The notes beneath the pieces are model-generated. The model ran no database searches, was not told the origin of the DNA, and saw only the letters and a list, made by a program, of their open reading frames with translations. Both the position numbers and the translations under genes were made by a program. A stretch of 64,000 nucleotides of DNA. It comes from Actinoallomurus liliacearum (GTDB lineage: Bacteria; Actinomycetota; Actinomycetes; Streptosporangiales; Streptosporangiaceae). The stretch lies in NCBI RefSeq assembly GCF_039542035.1, contig NZ_BAABHJ010000017.1:1-64000 (forward strand), read 5' to 3'. Below, piece after piece: positions 31,191 to 40,900 of this stretch. The stretch's first letter is position 1, and the number at the start of each line of letters is the position of its first letter.

Positions 31191-32231
31191 CTAGCGGGTG
31201 CCGAAGCTCCTCGGCACCGGCTGGTCCTCGCGCAGGTCACGGAACAGGGTGCCGGCCCGCGCGGTGTCCCAGGTGATGTACTCCCCGACGCCGGCCGCGG
31301 AGCCGGTGCCGCCGATCGGGACCGTAGTGGTCAGGCCGTCGCCCTGGGTGACCCCGCGCATGGCCCAGGCGAAGCCCGCCAGGTTGTAGAGGTGGTCGTC
31401 CTGGTCGACCGCGAAGTTGTCGGTGGAGCGCAGCGCGAACGGGATGATCCGGAAGGGGTTCAGGAGCACACTGGGGCTGGTCGCCTTGTGCACCAGTGCC
31501 GCGAGGAACTTGCGCTGGTTCTCGACCCGCTCCAGGTCGGCGCGGGCGAACGCGCGGCTGCGGACGAATCCCAGGGCCTGGCCGCCCTTGAGCGTCTGGC
31601 AGCCCGGCTTGAGGTCGATTCCGGCCTTGGGGTCCTTCATCCGCTCGGGAATGCACATCTTCACCCCGCCGACCGCGTCGGTCATTCCGACGAACCCGGC
31701 GAAGCCGATCTCGGCGTAGTGGTCGATGTGAATCTTGGTCGCCTGCTCGACCGTGCGGACGAGGAGTTTCGGCCCGCCGAAGGCGAAGGCGGCGTTGAGC
31801 TTGTTCGGGCTGTGGCCGGGGATCGGGACGTACGAGTCGCGGGGCAGGCTCACCAGCGTCGTGCCGTGGTCGCCGATGTGCAGCAGCATCATCGTATCCG
31901 TCCGGCGCCCCGCCGCCTTGCCGGTCGAGAACTCCTTGCGCTGCGCCGACGACAGTCCCTCACGGCTGTCGGAGCCGACGATGAGCCAGTTGGTGCCCGG
32001 CGTGTCCCCCGGGCGTCCGGCGTAGTCCTCGAAGACGTCGATGCGGTGCAGCCGCGAGTCGAGGTAGAAGTAGGAGCCCACGAGCAGCAGCAGGAGAACG
32101 AGGAAGGCGATCAGCAGGCGACGCCCCCAGCGAGGCCGCCGTCGCGGCCGCACGCCGTCTCGGTCATGCGATCCCGGGGCGTCGGCGTACGGTGACGCGC
32201 CGACCCCTCCGTACTCGGGCCGATTACTCAT
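31191..32231 (-). CDS. LytR-CpsA-Psr (LCP) family cell-wall glycopolymer transferase
   Basis: About 346 residues. A short cytosolic tail rich in Arg (RPRRRPRWGRRL-like) precedes one membrane helix (LLIAFLVLLLLLVGSYFYL, about residues 40-60) and an extracytoplasmic LCP domain: NWLIVGSDSREGL, GRRTDTMMLLHIGDHGTTLV, LPRDSYVPIPGHSPNKLNAA, FAFGGPKLLVRTVEQ and FVRSRAFARADLERVENQRK. The conserved Arg/Asp residues that bind the polyprenyl pyrophosphate are present. LCP proteins attach teichoic-acid-like polymers or arabinogalactan to peptidoglycan. TAACGT lies seven bases before ATG 32231, so the transcript may be leaderless; GTG 32240 is an alternative. Confidence 0.9.
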   Translation of the reverse strand: MSNRPEYGGVGASPYADAPGSHDRDGVRPRRRPRWGRRLLIAFLVLLLLLVGSYFYLDSRLHRIDVFEDYAGRPGDTPGTNWLIVGSDSREGLSSAQRKEFSTGKAAGRRTDTMMLLHIGDHGTTLVSLPRDSYVPIPGHSPNKLNAAFAFGGPKLLVRTVEQATKIHIDHYAEIGFAGFVGMTDAVGGVKMCIPERMKDPKAGIDLKPGCQTLKGGQALGFVRSRAFARADLERVENQRKFLAALVHKATSPSVLLNPFRIIPFALRSTDNFAVDQDDHLYNLAGFAWAMRGVTQGDGLTTTVPIGGTGSAAGVGEYITWDTARAGTLFRDLREDQPVPRSFGTR

Positions 32232-32356
32232 GGTGGCCACGTTAGAGGGCTGAAACGGGTGCTCGCGTCACCTTCCCGGATGATTCACCCGCCGCGGATC
32301 ATCATTCTTCCGAGTGCGGTTCAACCTTTCCGCGTCCGCATGCTGTCGGAGGTGGT

Positions 32357-32869
32357 GTGAACGCGGAAGCCGAAGAGCAGTTCCGGGAGTTCGTCACCGC
32401 ACGATGGCACGCCCTCATGCGGACGGCGTACCTGCTGACGGGCGACCACGGGCAGGCCGAGGACCTGGTGCAGACGGCACTGGTCCGGACCCATCGCCAC
32501 TGGACGCTGATCCGGCGATCCGACGCCCCCGAGGTGTACGTGCGGCGGATCCTGGTCAACCTCAACCACAGCCGATGGCGCCGGAAGAGGGTCACCGAGC
32601 AGGTGACCGACGTCCTGCCGGAGCCGGCCACCGCCGACGCGCTCGCCGCCTATGACATACGGGACGAACTGTGGTCGGCGGTCCTGACTCTGCCGCCCCG
32701 GATGCGCTCCGTTCTCGTGCTGCGCTACTTCGAGGACCTGCCGGAGGCGGAGGTCGCCCGGCTCCTGGGCTGCTCCCTGGGCACGGTGAAGAGCCAGACC
32801 TCGCGCGGCCTGGACCGGTTGCGCGTCGCGTTGGAACGCGAACCCGAGACCGCGCGGAGGAACCGATGA
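32357..32869 (+). CDS. SigE-family RNA polymerase sigma factor (ECF type)
   Basis: A 170-residue sigma factor. Region 2 is FVTARWHALMRTAYLLTGDH and AEDLVQTALVRTHRHWTLIR; region 4 is LWSAVLTLPPRMRSVLVLRY, FEDLPEAEVARLLGCSLGTV and KSQTSRGLDRL. The YLLTGDHGQAEDLVQ signature is that of the actinobacterial SigE family. The GTG at 32357 follows GGAGGTG. It overlaps the next gene by ATGA, so the membrane protein downstream is co-translated and is the probable anti-sigma partner. Confidence 0.92.
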   Translation: MNAEAEEQFREFVTARWHALMRTAYLLTGDHGQAEDLVQTALVRTHRHWTLIRRSDAPEVYVRRILVNLNHSRWRRKRVTEQVTDVLPEPATADALAAYDIRDELWSAVLTLPPRMRSVLVLRYFEDLPEAEVARLLGCSLGTVKSQTSRGLDRLRVALEREPETARRNR

Positions 32870-34239
32870 GCATGAACCTGGAAGACGAACTGCGGGCGAC
32901 GTTCGCCGCCCGCGCCGAGAGCGTCCCCACCGGCCCCGACCCCTATCCGGCCACCGCGCGCCGCGTCGCCCGCGCCCGCCGGCGCCGCCGGGCCGTGGCG
33001 GCGGGGGCGCTGGCGGTGAGCGCCGTCCTGCTGGTCGGCGCGCCCGCCGGGATCCGACAGCTCGCCGATCGCCCCGGTCCGGCCTCGGGACGGCACGCCG
33101 ACGCGCTGAGCTGGCCGCTGCGCGGCTCGCTCGCCGGCGACAAGGCGTTCCTGGGGACGCTCAGCGAGGAGGCTCTGCGCCGTCAGCGCTGGGGCGACAT
33201 GGTGCACATCCTCTACGCACAGGACGACGGACGGCACCGCGTCGCCGTGGTCGTCACCGTACGGGGACGGTCGGCGCGGGGCTCCGTGTGGCATGGCCCC
33301 TCGGGCGCCGAGCCGCGCGCCATGAAGGACGACAGCCTCTTCGCGGACGACAGTGTGCCCCTGGATCCCGAGCCGATGGTCTGGTACGCCGGGGGTACGG
33401 GCCCGCTCTTGGTCCTCGGCCCGCCGGCGATGACGGACGTCAAGGTCTCACCGGCCATCGCCCAACGCGGGGACGGTACCGCGTACCGCGTCGTGCGCAC
33501 GGTCCACGCGGACCGCGGTGCCGTGCTGACCGACGTTCCCGGGGTGCGCCCGTGGCAGCTCGCGGTCGAATTCCGCATCGGCGGCCGGTACGGCCCCGCG
33601 CAGCAGGTGCCCTACACGACGGACTCGGAGAACTCCTCCGCCTACTGGCCCGCGGTCGGCAGGGCCGCCGCCAAGGCGACCGGTCACGTCGACGCGGAGC
33701 AGGCCCGCGGACTCCTGGACGGGACGGCCGGCTACTTCGGGCTGGTCGGCGAGCGGCTCACCTACCGGTTCTGGTGGGGTGATCGGCTGCCCGGCGGCGT
33801 CGACGCCCTCGTCGCGACAGTGAGGGTCCCGTCCGGACCCGAGATCCGCGTCGTCCAGGACACCTACACCGAGAAGGACGGCAGCACCAGCCAGGATCGG
33901 TACGCGGTGCGGATGCGCGCCGACGCCGACGCCCGGCGCCCGATCGGCTGGGTCACGACCGCGGCCCAGAACTTCCCCGAGGAGGAGGAGCACGCGACGG
34001 GTGCGGTGTACGTCCCGGATGGCCCGGGAGTCCGCGTGGAGTTGTGGAACCACGGGACGATGGTGACGGCGGCTCGGATCGGCGCGACCGGCCTCGCGGT
34101 GTTCCAGACCCGGCTCCCGGCGGCCGAGCTGGGCGGCTGCGAGTACCGCGTCCTCGACGGCAAGGGCAAGATCGTCGCCAAGGCCCGGCTCGGCCTGCCG
34201 GACCTGGGGACCGTCCTCGGCTGGAACCTCAAATGGTGA
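32866..34239 (+). CDS. Membrane-anchored protein, probable partner of the sigma factor
   Basis: A 457-residue protein starting with ATG inside the sigma factor's stop. The cytosolic N-terminus (MNLEDELRATFAARAESVPT, then basic RRVARARRRRRAVA) resembles the start of anti-sigma-like proteins next to SigE-family genes. One helix follows (about 43-62, GALAVSAVLLVGAPAGI). The rest (about 390 residues) is an extracytoplasmic domain rich in beta strands, without a known motif. No zinc-binding HxxxCxxC anti-sigma motif is present. The anti-sigma role is inferred from coupling and topology. Confidence 0.75.
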   Translation: MSMNLEDELRATFAARAESVPTGPDPYPATARRVARARRRRRAVAAGALAVSAVLLVGAPAGIRQLADRPGPASGRHADALSWPLRGSLAGDKAFLGTLSEEALRRQRWGDMVHILYAQDDGRHRVAVVVTVRGRSARGSVWHGPSGAEPRAMKDDSLFADDSVPLDPEPMVWYAGGTGPLLVLGPPAMTDVKVSPAIAQRGDGTAYRVVRTVHADRGAVLTDVPGVRPWQLAVEFRIGGRYGPAQQVPYTTDSENSSAYWPAVGRAAAKATGHVDAEQARGLLDGTAGYFGLVGERLTYRFWWGDRLPGGVDALVATVRVPSGPEIRVVQDTYTEKDGSTSQDRYAVRMRADADARRPIGWVTTAAQNFPEEEEHATGAVYVPDGPGVRVELWNHGTMVTAARIGATGLAVFQTRLPAAELGGCEYRVLDGKGKIVAKARLGLPDLGTVLGWNLKW

Positions 34240-34269
34240 CGCGGTGCCGGGGCGTGGTCGAATAGGGAC

Positions 34270-34533
34270 ATGGCGGAAGAGCTGGAGACGCTGTCGACCA
34301 AGGAACTGCACGACCGGGCCATCGAGCGCGCGGTGAAGCATCTCGACGTGGGGTTCCTGTGGCGGCTGCTGAAGGCGATCCCCGCGGCCGAGGCGGCCGC
34401 GGGTCACCCGGACCAGGCCGAGGCGGACGTCTCCCACCTGTCCGCGATCCTCAACGAGTTCGTGCACGCGGGCGGTGGCGACGTCGCCGAGGCCCTGCGT
34501 CCCCTCTACCTCGAGTACCTCAGCCGCTCCTAG
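34270..34533 (+). CDS. Small conserved-type cytosolic protein, unknown function
   Basis: An 87-residue acidic helical protein: ELETLSTKELHDRAIERAVK, HLDVGFLWRLLKAIPAAEAA, DVSHLSAILNEFVHAGGGDV, ALRPLYLEYLSRS. Codon use matches its neighbours. There is no ribosome site; TCGAAT lies six bases before the ATG, so the message may be leaderless. No membrane segment or catalytic motif is seen. It stands alone between the sigma-factor pair and the amidohydrolase. Confidence 0.7.
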   Translation: MAEELETLSTKELHDRAIERAVKHLDVGFLWRLLKAIPAAEAAAGHPDQAEADVSHLSAILNEFVHAGGGDVAEALRPLYLEYLSRS

Positions 34534-34716
34534 TCCTGACCTCGGCCCTGACCGAAGGCTGACCGAATCCGGACACACGGGCTGCATGTGGTCCACATCG
34601 CAATTAGCGTCCTTTCCGAAACCTGAGTGACGCGGCGACAGAAGAGCGACCACAGCGGCCGGTGCGCGTGAGGTTCTCGCGCCCGATGCCGGCGTTCGGG
34701 CAGGGAGCTGCCCGGG

Positions 34717-37700
34717 ATGGGAGCCCCCATGACGGGCATCGGACGGCGGGATCTCCTGACGGGCGCGGCGGGTGCCGCGGCGGTCGCGGGCATCGGAGTC
34801 GGCGCGGCGCCCCCCGCCGAGGGCGCCGCTCCGTCACGGGCACCAGCGGAGGAGCCGTCCGGACGTCCGACGGGCCGCGCCGTACGGCTGCGCGAGGGCA
34901 CGGATCTGGCCGCCCAGGTCTCGCCCGACGGACGGACCATCGCGATCGACCTCGTCGGTGTGCTGTGGACCCTGCCGATCTCCGGTGGCCCCGCGCGCCG
35001 GCTGACCGACGACCTGTTCGACATCGCGCAGCCCGAGTGGTCGCCCGACGGGCGGCGGCTCACCTTCCAGGCGTACCGCGACGGCGTGTTCGACGTGTGG
35101 GTGATCGACGCCGACGGATCGAACCCGCGCCGCCTGACCGAGGGACCGTACGACCACCGTGAGCCGCGGTTCTCCCCCGACGGCACCCGGATCGCCTTCT
35201 CGTCGGACCTGTCCGGCAGCTACGGCATCCACACGCTGCGCCTGGACACGGGCGTCATCAGCCCGGTGACCGACTCGGCGGCCGAGGAGTACGAGCCGGC
35301 GTGGTCGCCGGACGGCGCCCGCATCGCCTTCGTGGTCGCGAACACCCGCATCGACGTCGTCGAGGTGGCGACCGGCGCGCGCCGTACCGCCGTGACGGTG
35401 CCGGCGGACCAGGTGATCCATGGCCCGGCCTGGACACCCGACGGTCAGGACCTCGTCTACACCCTCGTCGGGGCCGGCCGCAGCGAGCTGTGGCGCTCGG
35501 GGCGCGCGCTGGTGACCGGCGAGGAGGTCTTCCCCTTCCGCGTGTCATGGTCGTCGGCGAAGGAGTTCGTCTACACGGCGGACGGCCGGATCCGCCGCCG
35601 ATCGCTCACGGGCGGCCCGCCGCGCGACATCGGCTTCACGGCGCCGGTCACCGTCGTCGCCCCGTCCTACCGCAGGCGCAGGCGCGACTTCGACTCCACG
35701 GCGCCGAAGCCCGTCATGGGCATCGGCAGCCCGGTTTTGTCCCCCGACGGCGGACAGGTGGCGTTCCGGGCGCTCAACGACATCTACACGATGAGGATCG
35801 GGCAGGCACCGCGACCGCTCACCCGTGACCACTGGTGGAAGTGCGACCCGGCCTGGTCGCCCGACGGCCGTCACCTGTCCTACTCCACGGACCGTGGCGG
35901 CAAGCTCGACATCTGGATCCGCGACCTGCGCACCGGGCAGGACCGCCGGCTCACGAACCTGCCGGGCGCCGCGGCCCTCTCCGGAACCTGGTCCCATGAC
36001 GGGTCGCACCTGGCGTTCCTCGACCAGACCGGGGCGCTCTACACCGTCGAGGTGTCGTCCGGGGACGTCCAGCGCGTCTACCCGGCGACGTTCGAGCCCG
36101 GCCGCCCCACCTGGTCCCCCGACGGGAACGTCATCGCCCTGGCGGCGATCAAGCCGTACTCGGCGCGATACCGCGAGGGCCTGAGCAAGATCCTCCTCGT
36201 CGACCGCCGTACGGGGGCCGGCACCTATGTCGATCCGCTGCCCGACCGCTCGATCCAGACGCGCGGGGACGACGGGCCGGTGTGGTCGCCCGACGGCACG
36301 AAAATGGCGTTCGTCGTGGCCAGCGTGCTCTGGGTGGTCGACGTCCACGCCGACGGCACGCCGGCGGGGCCGCCCCGGCAGGTGACGGAGGAGGTCACCG
36401 ACGCCGTGAGCTGGAGCGGCGACTCGTCCGAGCTGCTGTACCTGGGCAACGGCCGCCTCCGCATCGTCTCCGCGGACGGCCGCCGCACCCGTACCATCCC
36501 CGCCCCGCTGACCTGGACGAACACCCGGCCACGTGGCCGCACCGTCGTACGCGCCGGCCGGATGTGGGACGGCAGCGCGCGGTGGCTGCGGCACGACGTG
36601 GACATCGTGGTCGAGGGCCACCGCATCGTCGCCGTCGAGGCGCGCGGGCACGGTCACGGCGACCGGATCCTCGACGCCGGGGCCTCCGTGGTCATCCCCG
36701 GGCTGGTCGACATGCACAACCACCGGGAGATGCAGGGCTACGCGTACGGCGACCGCCAGGGCCGGCTCTGGCTCTCGCTGGGCGTCACGACGACCCGCTC
36801 GCCGGGCAGCCCGGCGTACCACATGGTCGAGGCCCGGGAGTCGTTCCAGTCCGGCGCCCGCGTCGCGCCCCGGTACTTCGCCACCGGCGAGGCGGTCGAC
36901 GGGCCGCGCGTCTTCTACAACTTCATGCGCCCGACCTTCGACGCCCGCCAGCTCGCCCGCGAACTCGAACGCGCGGGTGCGCTCGACTACGACCTCATGA
37001 AGGCGTACGTACGGCTGCCGGCCGCATGGCAGCGGGAGGTGATCGAGTGGGCGCACCGGCACGGCGTCCCCGCCACCTCGCACTACCACTATCCGGCGTT
37101 CGCGTTCGGCGGGGACGGCATGGAGCACGTCGGCGCCACGAACCGGCTGGGCTACTCCCGTACGGTCACCGCGCTCGGCACCGGATACGACGACGTCATC
37201 GACATCTTCAACGCCTCGGGCGCGGCCCGGACGCCGACGCTGTTCGGAGCCGTGACACTCCTCCGGGAGGACACCTCGCTCGTCACCGACCGCCGGGTGA
37301 CGACGCTCTACCCGGCGTGGGAGTACGCCTCGCTGCAGGCGACGGCGACGACGGCCAGGACCACCGACCAGACCGTCACCCGGCAGAACCTCGCCCGTCA
37401 GGTCGCGCAGGTCGCCGCCATGATCCGGGGCGGCGGACGGGTCATCACCGGTACGGACTCCCCCATCGCCAACACCGCCGTCAGCACCCACCTGAACCTC
37501 CGGGCCATGGTGAAGTACGGCCTCACCCCGTACGAGGCGCTGACCACCGCGACGCGGACGCCCGGCGAGGTCCTCGGGGAGCCCCTCGGGCAGATCAAGC
37601 CCGGGATGTACGCCGACCTGGTCCTCCTGGGCGGTGACCCGCTGGAGGACATCACACGGGTCGCCGACGTCCGGCAGGTGATGGTCAACGGGGAGGCGCA

Positions 37701-37869
37701 CACCGTCGACGAGCTGCTCGCCCCGTTCGCGACCGCGGAGCGCGCGGCGGCCGCTCCGGTGGGACGGATGCTGCCGCCCGTCCCCGAGCATCCGTCCAAC
37801 CGGCGGTACTGGTGGCACGACCCGCACTACCTGGAGGAGAGCAAGCGGTCCTGCTGCGTGGATTCCTGA
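34717..37869 (+). CDS. Secreted TolB-like beta-propeller amidohydrolase
   Basis: A 1050-residue two-part enzyme. The N-terminus has a twin-arginine signal (GRRDLLTGAAGAAAVAGIGV). Residues about 45-590 hold repeated propeller blades of the TolB/WD40-like type with many WSPDG motifs (for example EWSPDGRRLTFQAYRDGVFD). Residues about 600-1015 form an amidohydrolase barrel: VIPGLVDMHNHREMQGY with the HxH metal ligands, SHYHYPAFAFGGDGMEHVG with later His ligands, GTDSPI with the catalytic Asp, and the closing LVLLGGDPLEDI. Start could be 34717 or 34729. Substrate is unknown; relatives include prolidase-like and imidazolonepropionase-like enzymes. Confidence 0.88.
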   Translation: MGAPMTGIGRRDLLTGAAGAAAVAGIGVGAAPPAEGAAPSRAPAEEPSGRPTGRAVRLREGTDLAAQVSPDGRTIAIDLVGVLWTLPISGGPARRLTDDLFDIAQPEWSPDGRRLTFQAYRDGVFDVWVIDADGSNPRRLTEGPYDHREPRFSPDGTRIAFSSDLSGSYGIHTLRLDTGVISPVTDSAAEEYEPAWSPDGARIAFVVANTRIDVVEVATGARRTAVTVPADQVIHGPAWTPDGQDLVYTLVGAGRSELWRSGRALVTGEEVFPFRVSWSSAKEFVYTADGRIRRRSLTGGPPRDIGFTAPVTVVAPSYRRRRRDFDSTAPKPVMGIGSPVLSPDGGQVAFRALNDIYTMRIGQAPRPLTRDHWWKCDPAWSPDGRHLSYSTDRGGKLDIWIRDLRTGQDRRLTNLPGAAALSGTWSHDGSHLAFLDQTGALYTVEVSSGDVQRVYPATFEPGRPTWSPDGNVIALAAIKPYSARYREGLSKILLVDRRTGAGTYVDPLPDRSIQTRGDDGPVWSPDGTKMAFVVASVLWVVDVHADGTPAGPPRQVTEEVTDAVSWSGDSSELLYLGNGRLRIVSADGRRTRTIPAPLTWTNTRPRGRTVVRAGRMWDGSARWLRHDVDIVVEGHRIVAVEARGHGHGDRILDAGASVVIPGLVDMHNHREMQGYAYGDRQGRLWLSLGVTTTRSPGSPAYHMVEARESFQSGARVAPRYFATGEAVDGPRVFYNFMRPTFDARQLARELERAGALDYDLMKAYVRLPAAWQREVIEWAHRHGVPATSHYHYPAFAFGGDGMEHVGATNRLGYSRTVTALGTGYDDVIDIFNASGAARTPTLFGAVTLLREDTSLVTDRRVTTLYPAWEYASLQATATTARTTDQTVTRQNLARQVAQVAAMIRGGGRVITGTDSPIANTAVSTHLNLRAMVKYGLTPYEALTTATRTPGEVLGEPLGQIKPGMYADLVLLGGDPLEDITRVADVRQVMVNGEAHTVDELLAPFATAERAAAAPVGRMLPPVPEHPSNRRYWWHDPHYLEESKRSCCVDS

Positions 37870-37874
37870 CCGAT

Positions 37875-37914
37875 CCGGGGGCCGGCGCGTCAGCGGTACC
37901 GCGCCGGCCCCCGG
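37875..37914. terminator. 15-bp hairpin between convergent genes
   Basis: Perfect 15-base arms (37875-37889 and 37900-37914) with a 10-base loop lie between the convergent amidohydrolase and AAA genes. Probably bidirectional. Confidence 0.65.
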
Positions 37915-37941
37915 GTCACGGGCCCTGGGTGACAGGTCCGG

Positions 37942-40900
37942 TCACAGGTACTGGCCGAGCCGTTCGTCGCGGTCGATGGGCGCGTCGGTCTCCGGCAGGT
38001 CCTCCTGGCGCAGCAGCCGGATCTCCTCCCGGTCCGGTGCCTCCTGCCCGGTGATGCGCTGCGCCTGCAGGGCGACGGCCCGGTCCAGGATGTTGCGCAT
38101 GAGCCGGGCGTTGCCGAACGACTCGCCGCGGGCGGCCGAGCGGAGCCGGGAGCGTACGGCGTCGAGCACGCCCTCGGCCACGCCGAAGCCCGCGTCCGCC
38201 GCCATCACCTCGAAGATCGCGACGAGTTCGTCGTCGGTGTAGTCCGGGAACCGCAGGACGGTCGGGAAGCGCGACGCGAGACCGGGGTTGAACTCCAGGA
38301 ACCGCAGCATCGGCCCTTCGTAACCCGCCACGATGACGACGAGGTCGGCGCGGTGCTCCTCCATCAGCTTGAGCAGCTCGGCGATCGCCTCGTGCCCGTA
38401 GTCGCGTCCGGAGTCGGCGGGCGTCAGGGCGTACGCCTCGTCGATGAACAGCACGCCGCCCAGCGCCCGCTCCACCGCCGCGCGCACCTTCGGGGCCGTC
38501 TGCCCGACGTACTCGCCGACGAGGTCGGCGCGGGACACCTCGACCAGGTGCCCGGACGACAGGAGCCCCAGCTTGGCGTAGACCGCGGCCAGCAGCCGCG
38601 CCATCGTGGTCTTGGCCGTTCCCGGATTTCCGGTGAACACCATGTGCCGCGTGGGCGAGGCGATCGGGATGCCGGCGTCGCGGCGGAGCTGCTCGGCCTT
38701 GGCCTCGGCGACGAGCAGGCGCACCTCCTGCTTGACCGCGTCCAGCCCGATCAGCCGCTCGATCTCTGCGAGGGGGTCGCCGGGCAGGTCGATGTGGCCG
38801 CCGGCGGCCAGCGTGCCGGGGATGTCCTCGGCGAAGATCTCGTCGAGGGACTCGTCGTCGGTGAGCACGCCGTCGTCGAGGACGCGGCGGGACTGCATGG
38901 CCACGGCGCGGTCGAGCAGATTGATCATCAGGCGGGCGTTCCCGGCGGCCCGGTCGCGCGCCCCCGCGCGTACGAGGTCGCGGACCTTGTCGAGCACGCC
39001 CTCCCGCAGCGCGAAGCCCGCGTCGGTGGCCTTGGCCTGGAAGATCTCGATGAGCTCGTCCTCGGTGAGGTCGGGGAACCGGAGCTGCTTGGGGAAGAAC
39101 GCCGCCAGCTCCGAGTCGCTCTTGAGCAGGCCGTTCATCGCGCCTTCGGGCCCGCACAGGACGACGATCAGGTCCTCCGGGTGGGACTGCACGGCCGCCA
39201 GCAGGACGTCGATCGCCTCCCGGTTGCGCGGCGAGTCGCCCGGCATGAGGTTGTGCGCGTCGTTGATGGCCAGCACGCCGCCGTGCGCGCGCTCGACCGC
39301 CCGGCGCACGCGCGGCCCGCTCTCGCTGACGTACTCGCCGACGAGGTCGGAGCGGTCCACCTCGACCAGGTGGCCGGAGGACAGGACGCCCAGGTCGGCG
39401 TAGATGCGGCCGAGGATCCGCGCGACCTTGGACTTGCCCGTGCCGGAGTTGCCGGTGAAGACCAGGTGCCGTGGCCGCGCGGCGACGGGCATGCCCGCCT
39501 CGCGGCGCATCCGGGCGGCCTCGGCCTCGGCGACGAGCAGACGGACCTCGTTCTTCACCGACTTCAGGCCCACGCACGCGTCCAGCTCGGCCATCGGGTC
39601 GGCGTCGGCGGCGCCGCCGGGGATGACCCGCTGCGGCAGATCCGCGACCGCGACCTCCGTCTCGCCGCGGGCGGCGGCCGCCGCCACGCACTGCTCGGCG
39701 AGGTACTCCACGAGGCGCGCGCCCCGCAGGTTCAGCAGCGGCGGGGTGCGGGACAGCAGCACCCCGGCGGTGACCGCGGCCTCCCGGGCGGCGGTCAGGC
39801 CGCGCCGGGCGACGGCCCGCCGGAACAGTTCCGCGTAGTCGTCCTCGGCGAACTCCCGCGTGCGGGCGACCCGGAAGTGCTGGTGCAGGGCCGGGTTGGC
39901 GTCGAAGATCCGCTCATCGCCGCCCGCCCGGCACGCCGCGACGACGTGCAGTTTCTGGTGGCGTTCGAGGACGCGGCGCAGCTCCTCGGCGAACGCGCCG
40001 CCGCAGTGCTCGAGGGCGAGGATGCGGTCGAGGCCCTCGATGACGAGGACCCGTCCTTCGAGGCACTCGCGCACGCGTGCCAGCAGGTACAGGATCGTGT
40101 CGCTGACGTGCAGGTTGGCGAACACCTGGTCGGAGACCCAGACGGCCTCGCGGACGTCCCCGCGTTCGGCCAGGGTCTGCTCGACGAGCCGGACGGCCGT
40201 GCCCTTGCCCGTCGCGTCCGGTCCGCTGAGCAGGAGGCGCACCGGGCGCGGGGTCGCGCCGGCGCGCAGAACCTCGGCGAGCGTCGTCACGAGCTCGGGC
40301 TGGCCGACGAGGTCGGCGCCGGTCTCCTCGGCCGCGGTCGCGGTCCGCGCCTCCTCGGCGGGCGGCACACCGGCGAACGCCGCGGTCAGCGGGTTGACGA
40401 CCGTACGGGCGCGGAAGAGGCGGCGCAGATCCATCTGGAAACCGCGGACCGGCAGCCGGCCCTTCGGGCTCACGGCGCTGTCGGGCAGGCCCTGTACGGA
40501 GCCGGTGATCCGCAGGCCCATGTCCAGCCAGGCCCGGCAGGCGTCGGCCTCGCCCGCGACGAGACCGCGGGCCAGCCAGGACCGCACCTCCGCCTGCCAC
40601 GGATCGGCGCGGAAGCCCTCCCGCAGGTGCTGGAAGCGCTCCTGGACGCTTTCGTACCGCTCGACGCCGATGGCGAACGCGAGGTCCGCGGGCACGGCCT
40701 GCGCGTCGGCCTGCAGCAGCAGCCGGGCCAGCCCCGTCACCAGCGGATCGCCGCCCGGGACCGCCGCGAGCAGGCGCTCGTGCGCGGCGATCCAGCCGGC
40801 GCACGCCCAGGTGAGATATCCGGTCGGGCCGGCCAGCTCCGGGAGCGCGGACAGGGTCTCGTCCGACAGGTCCGACGCCCAGACCCGCTCGAGGTCGCCG

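Noticed and set aside
35545..37827. 760-codon open frame on the minus strand
   Set aside because: Antisense to the amidohydrolase; composition is typical of a frame shadow.
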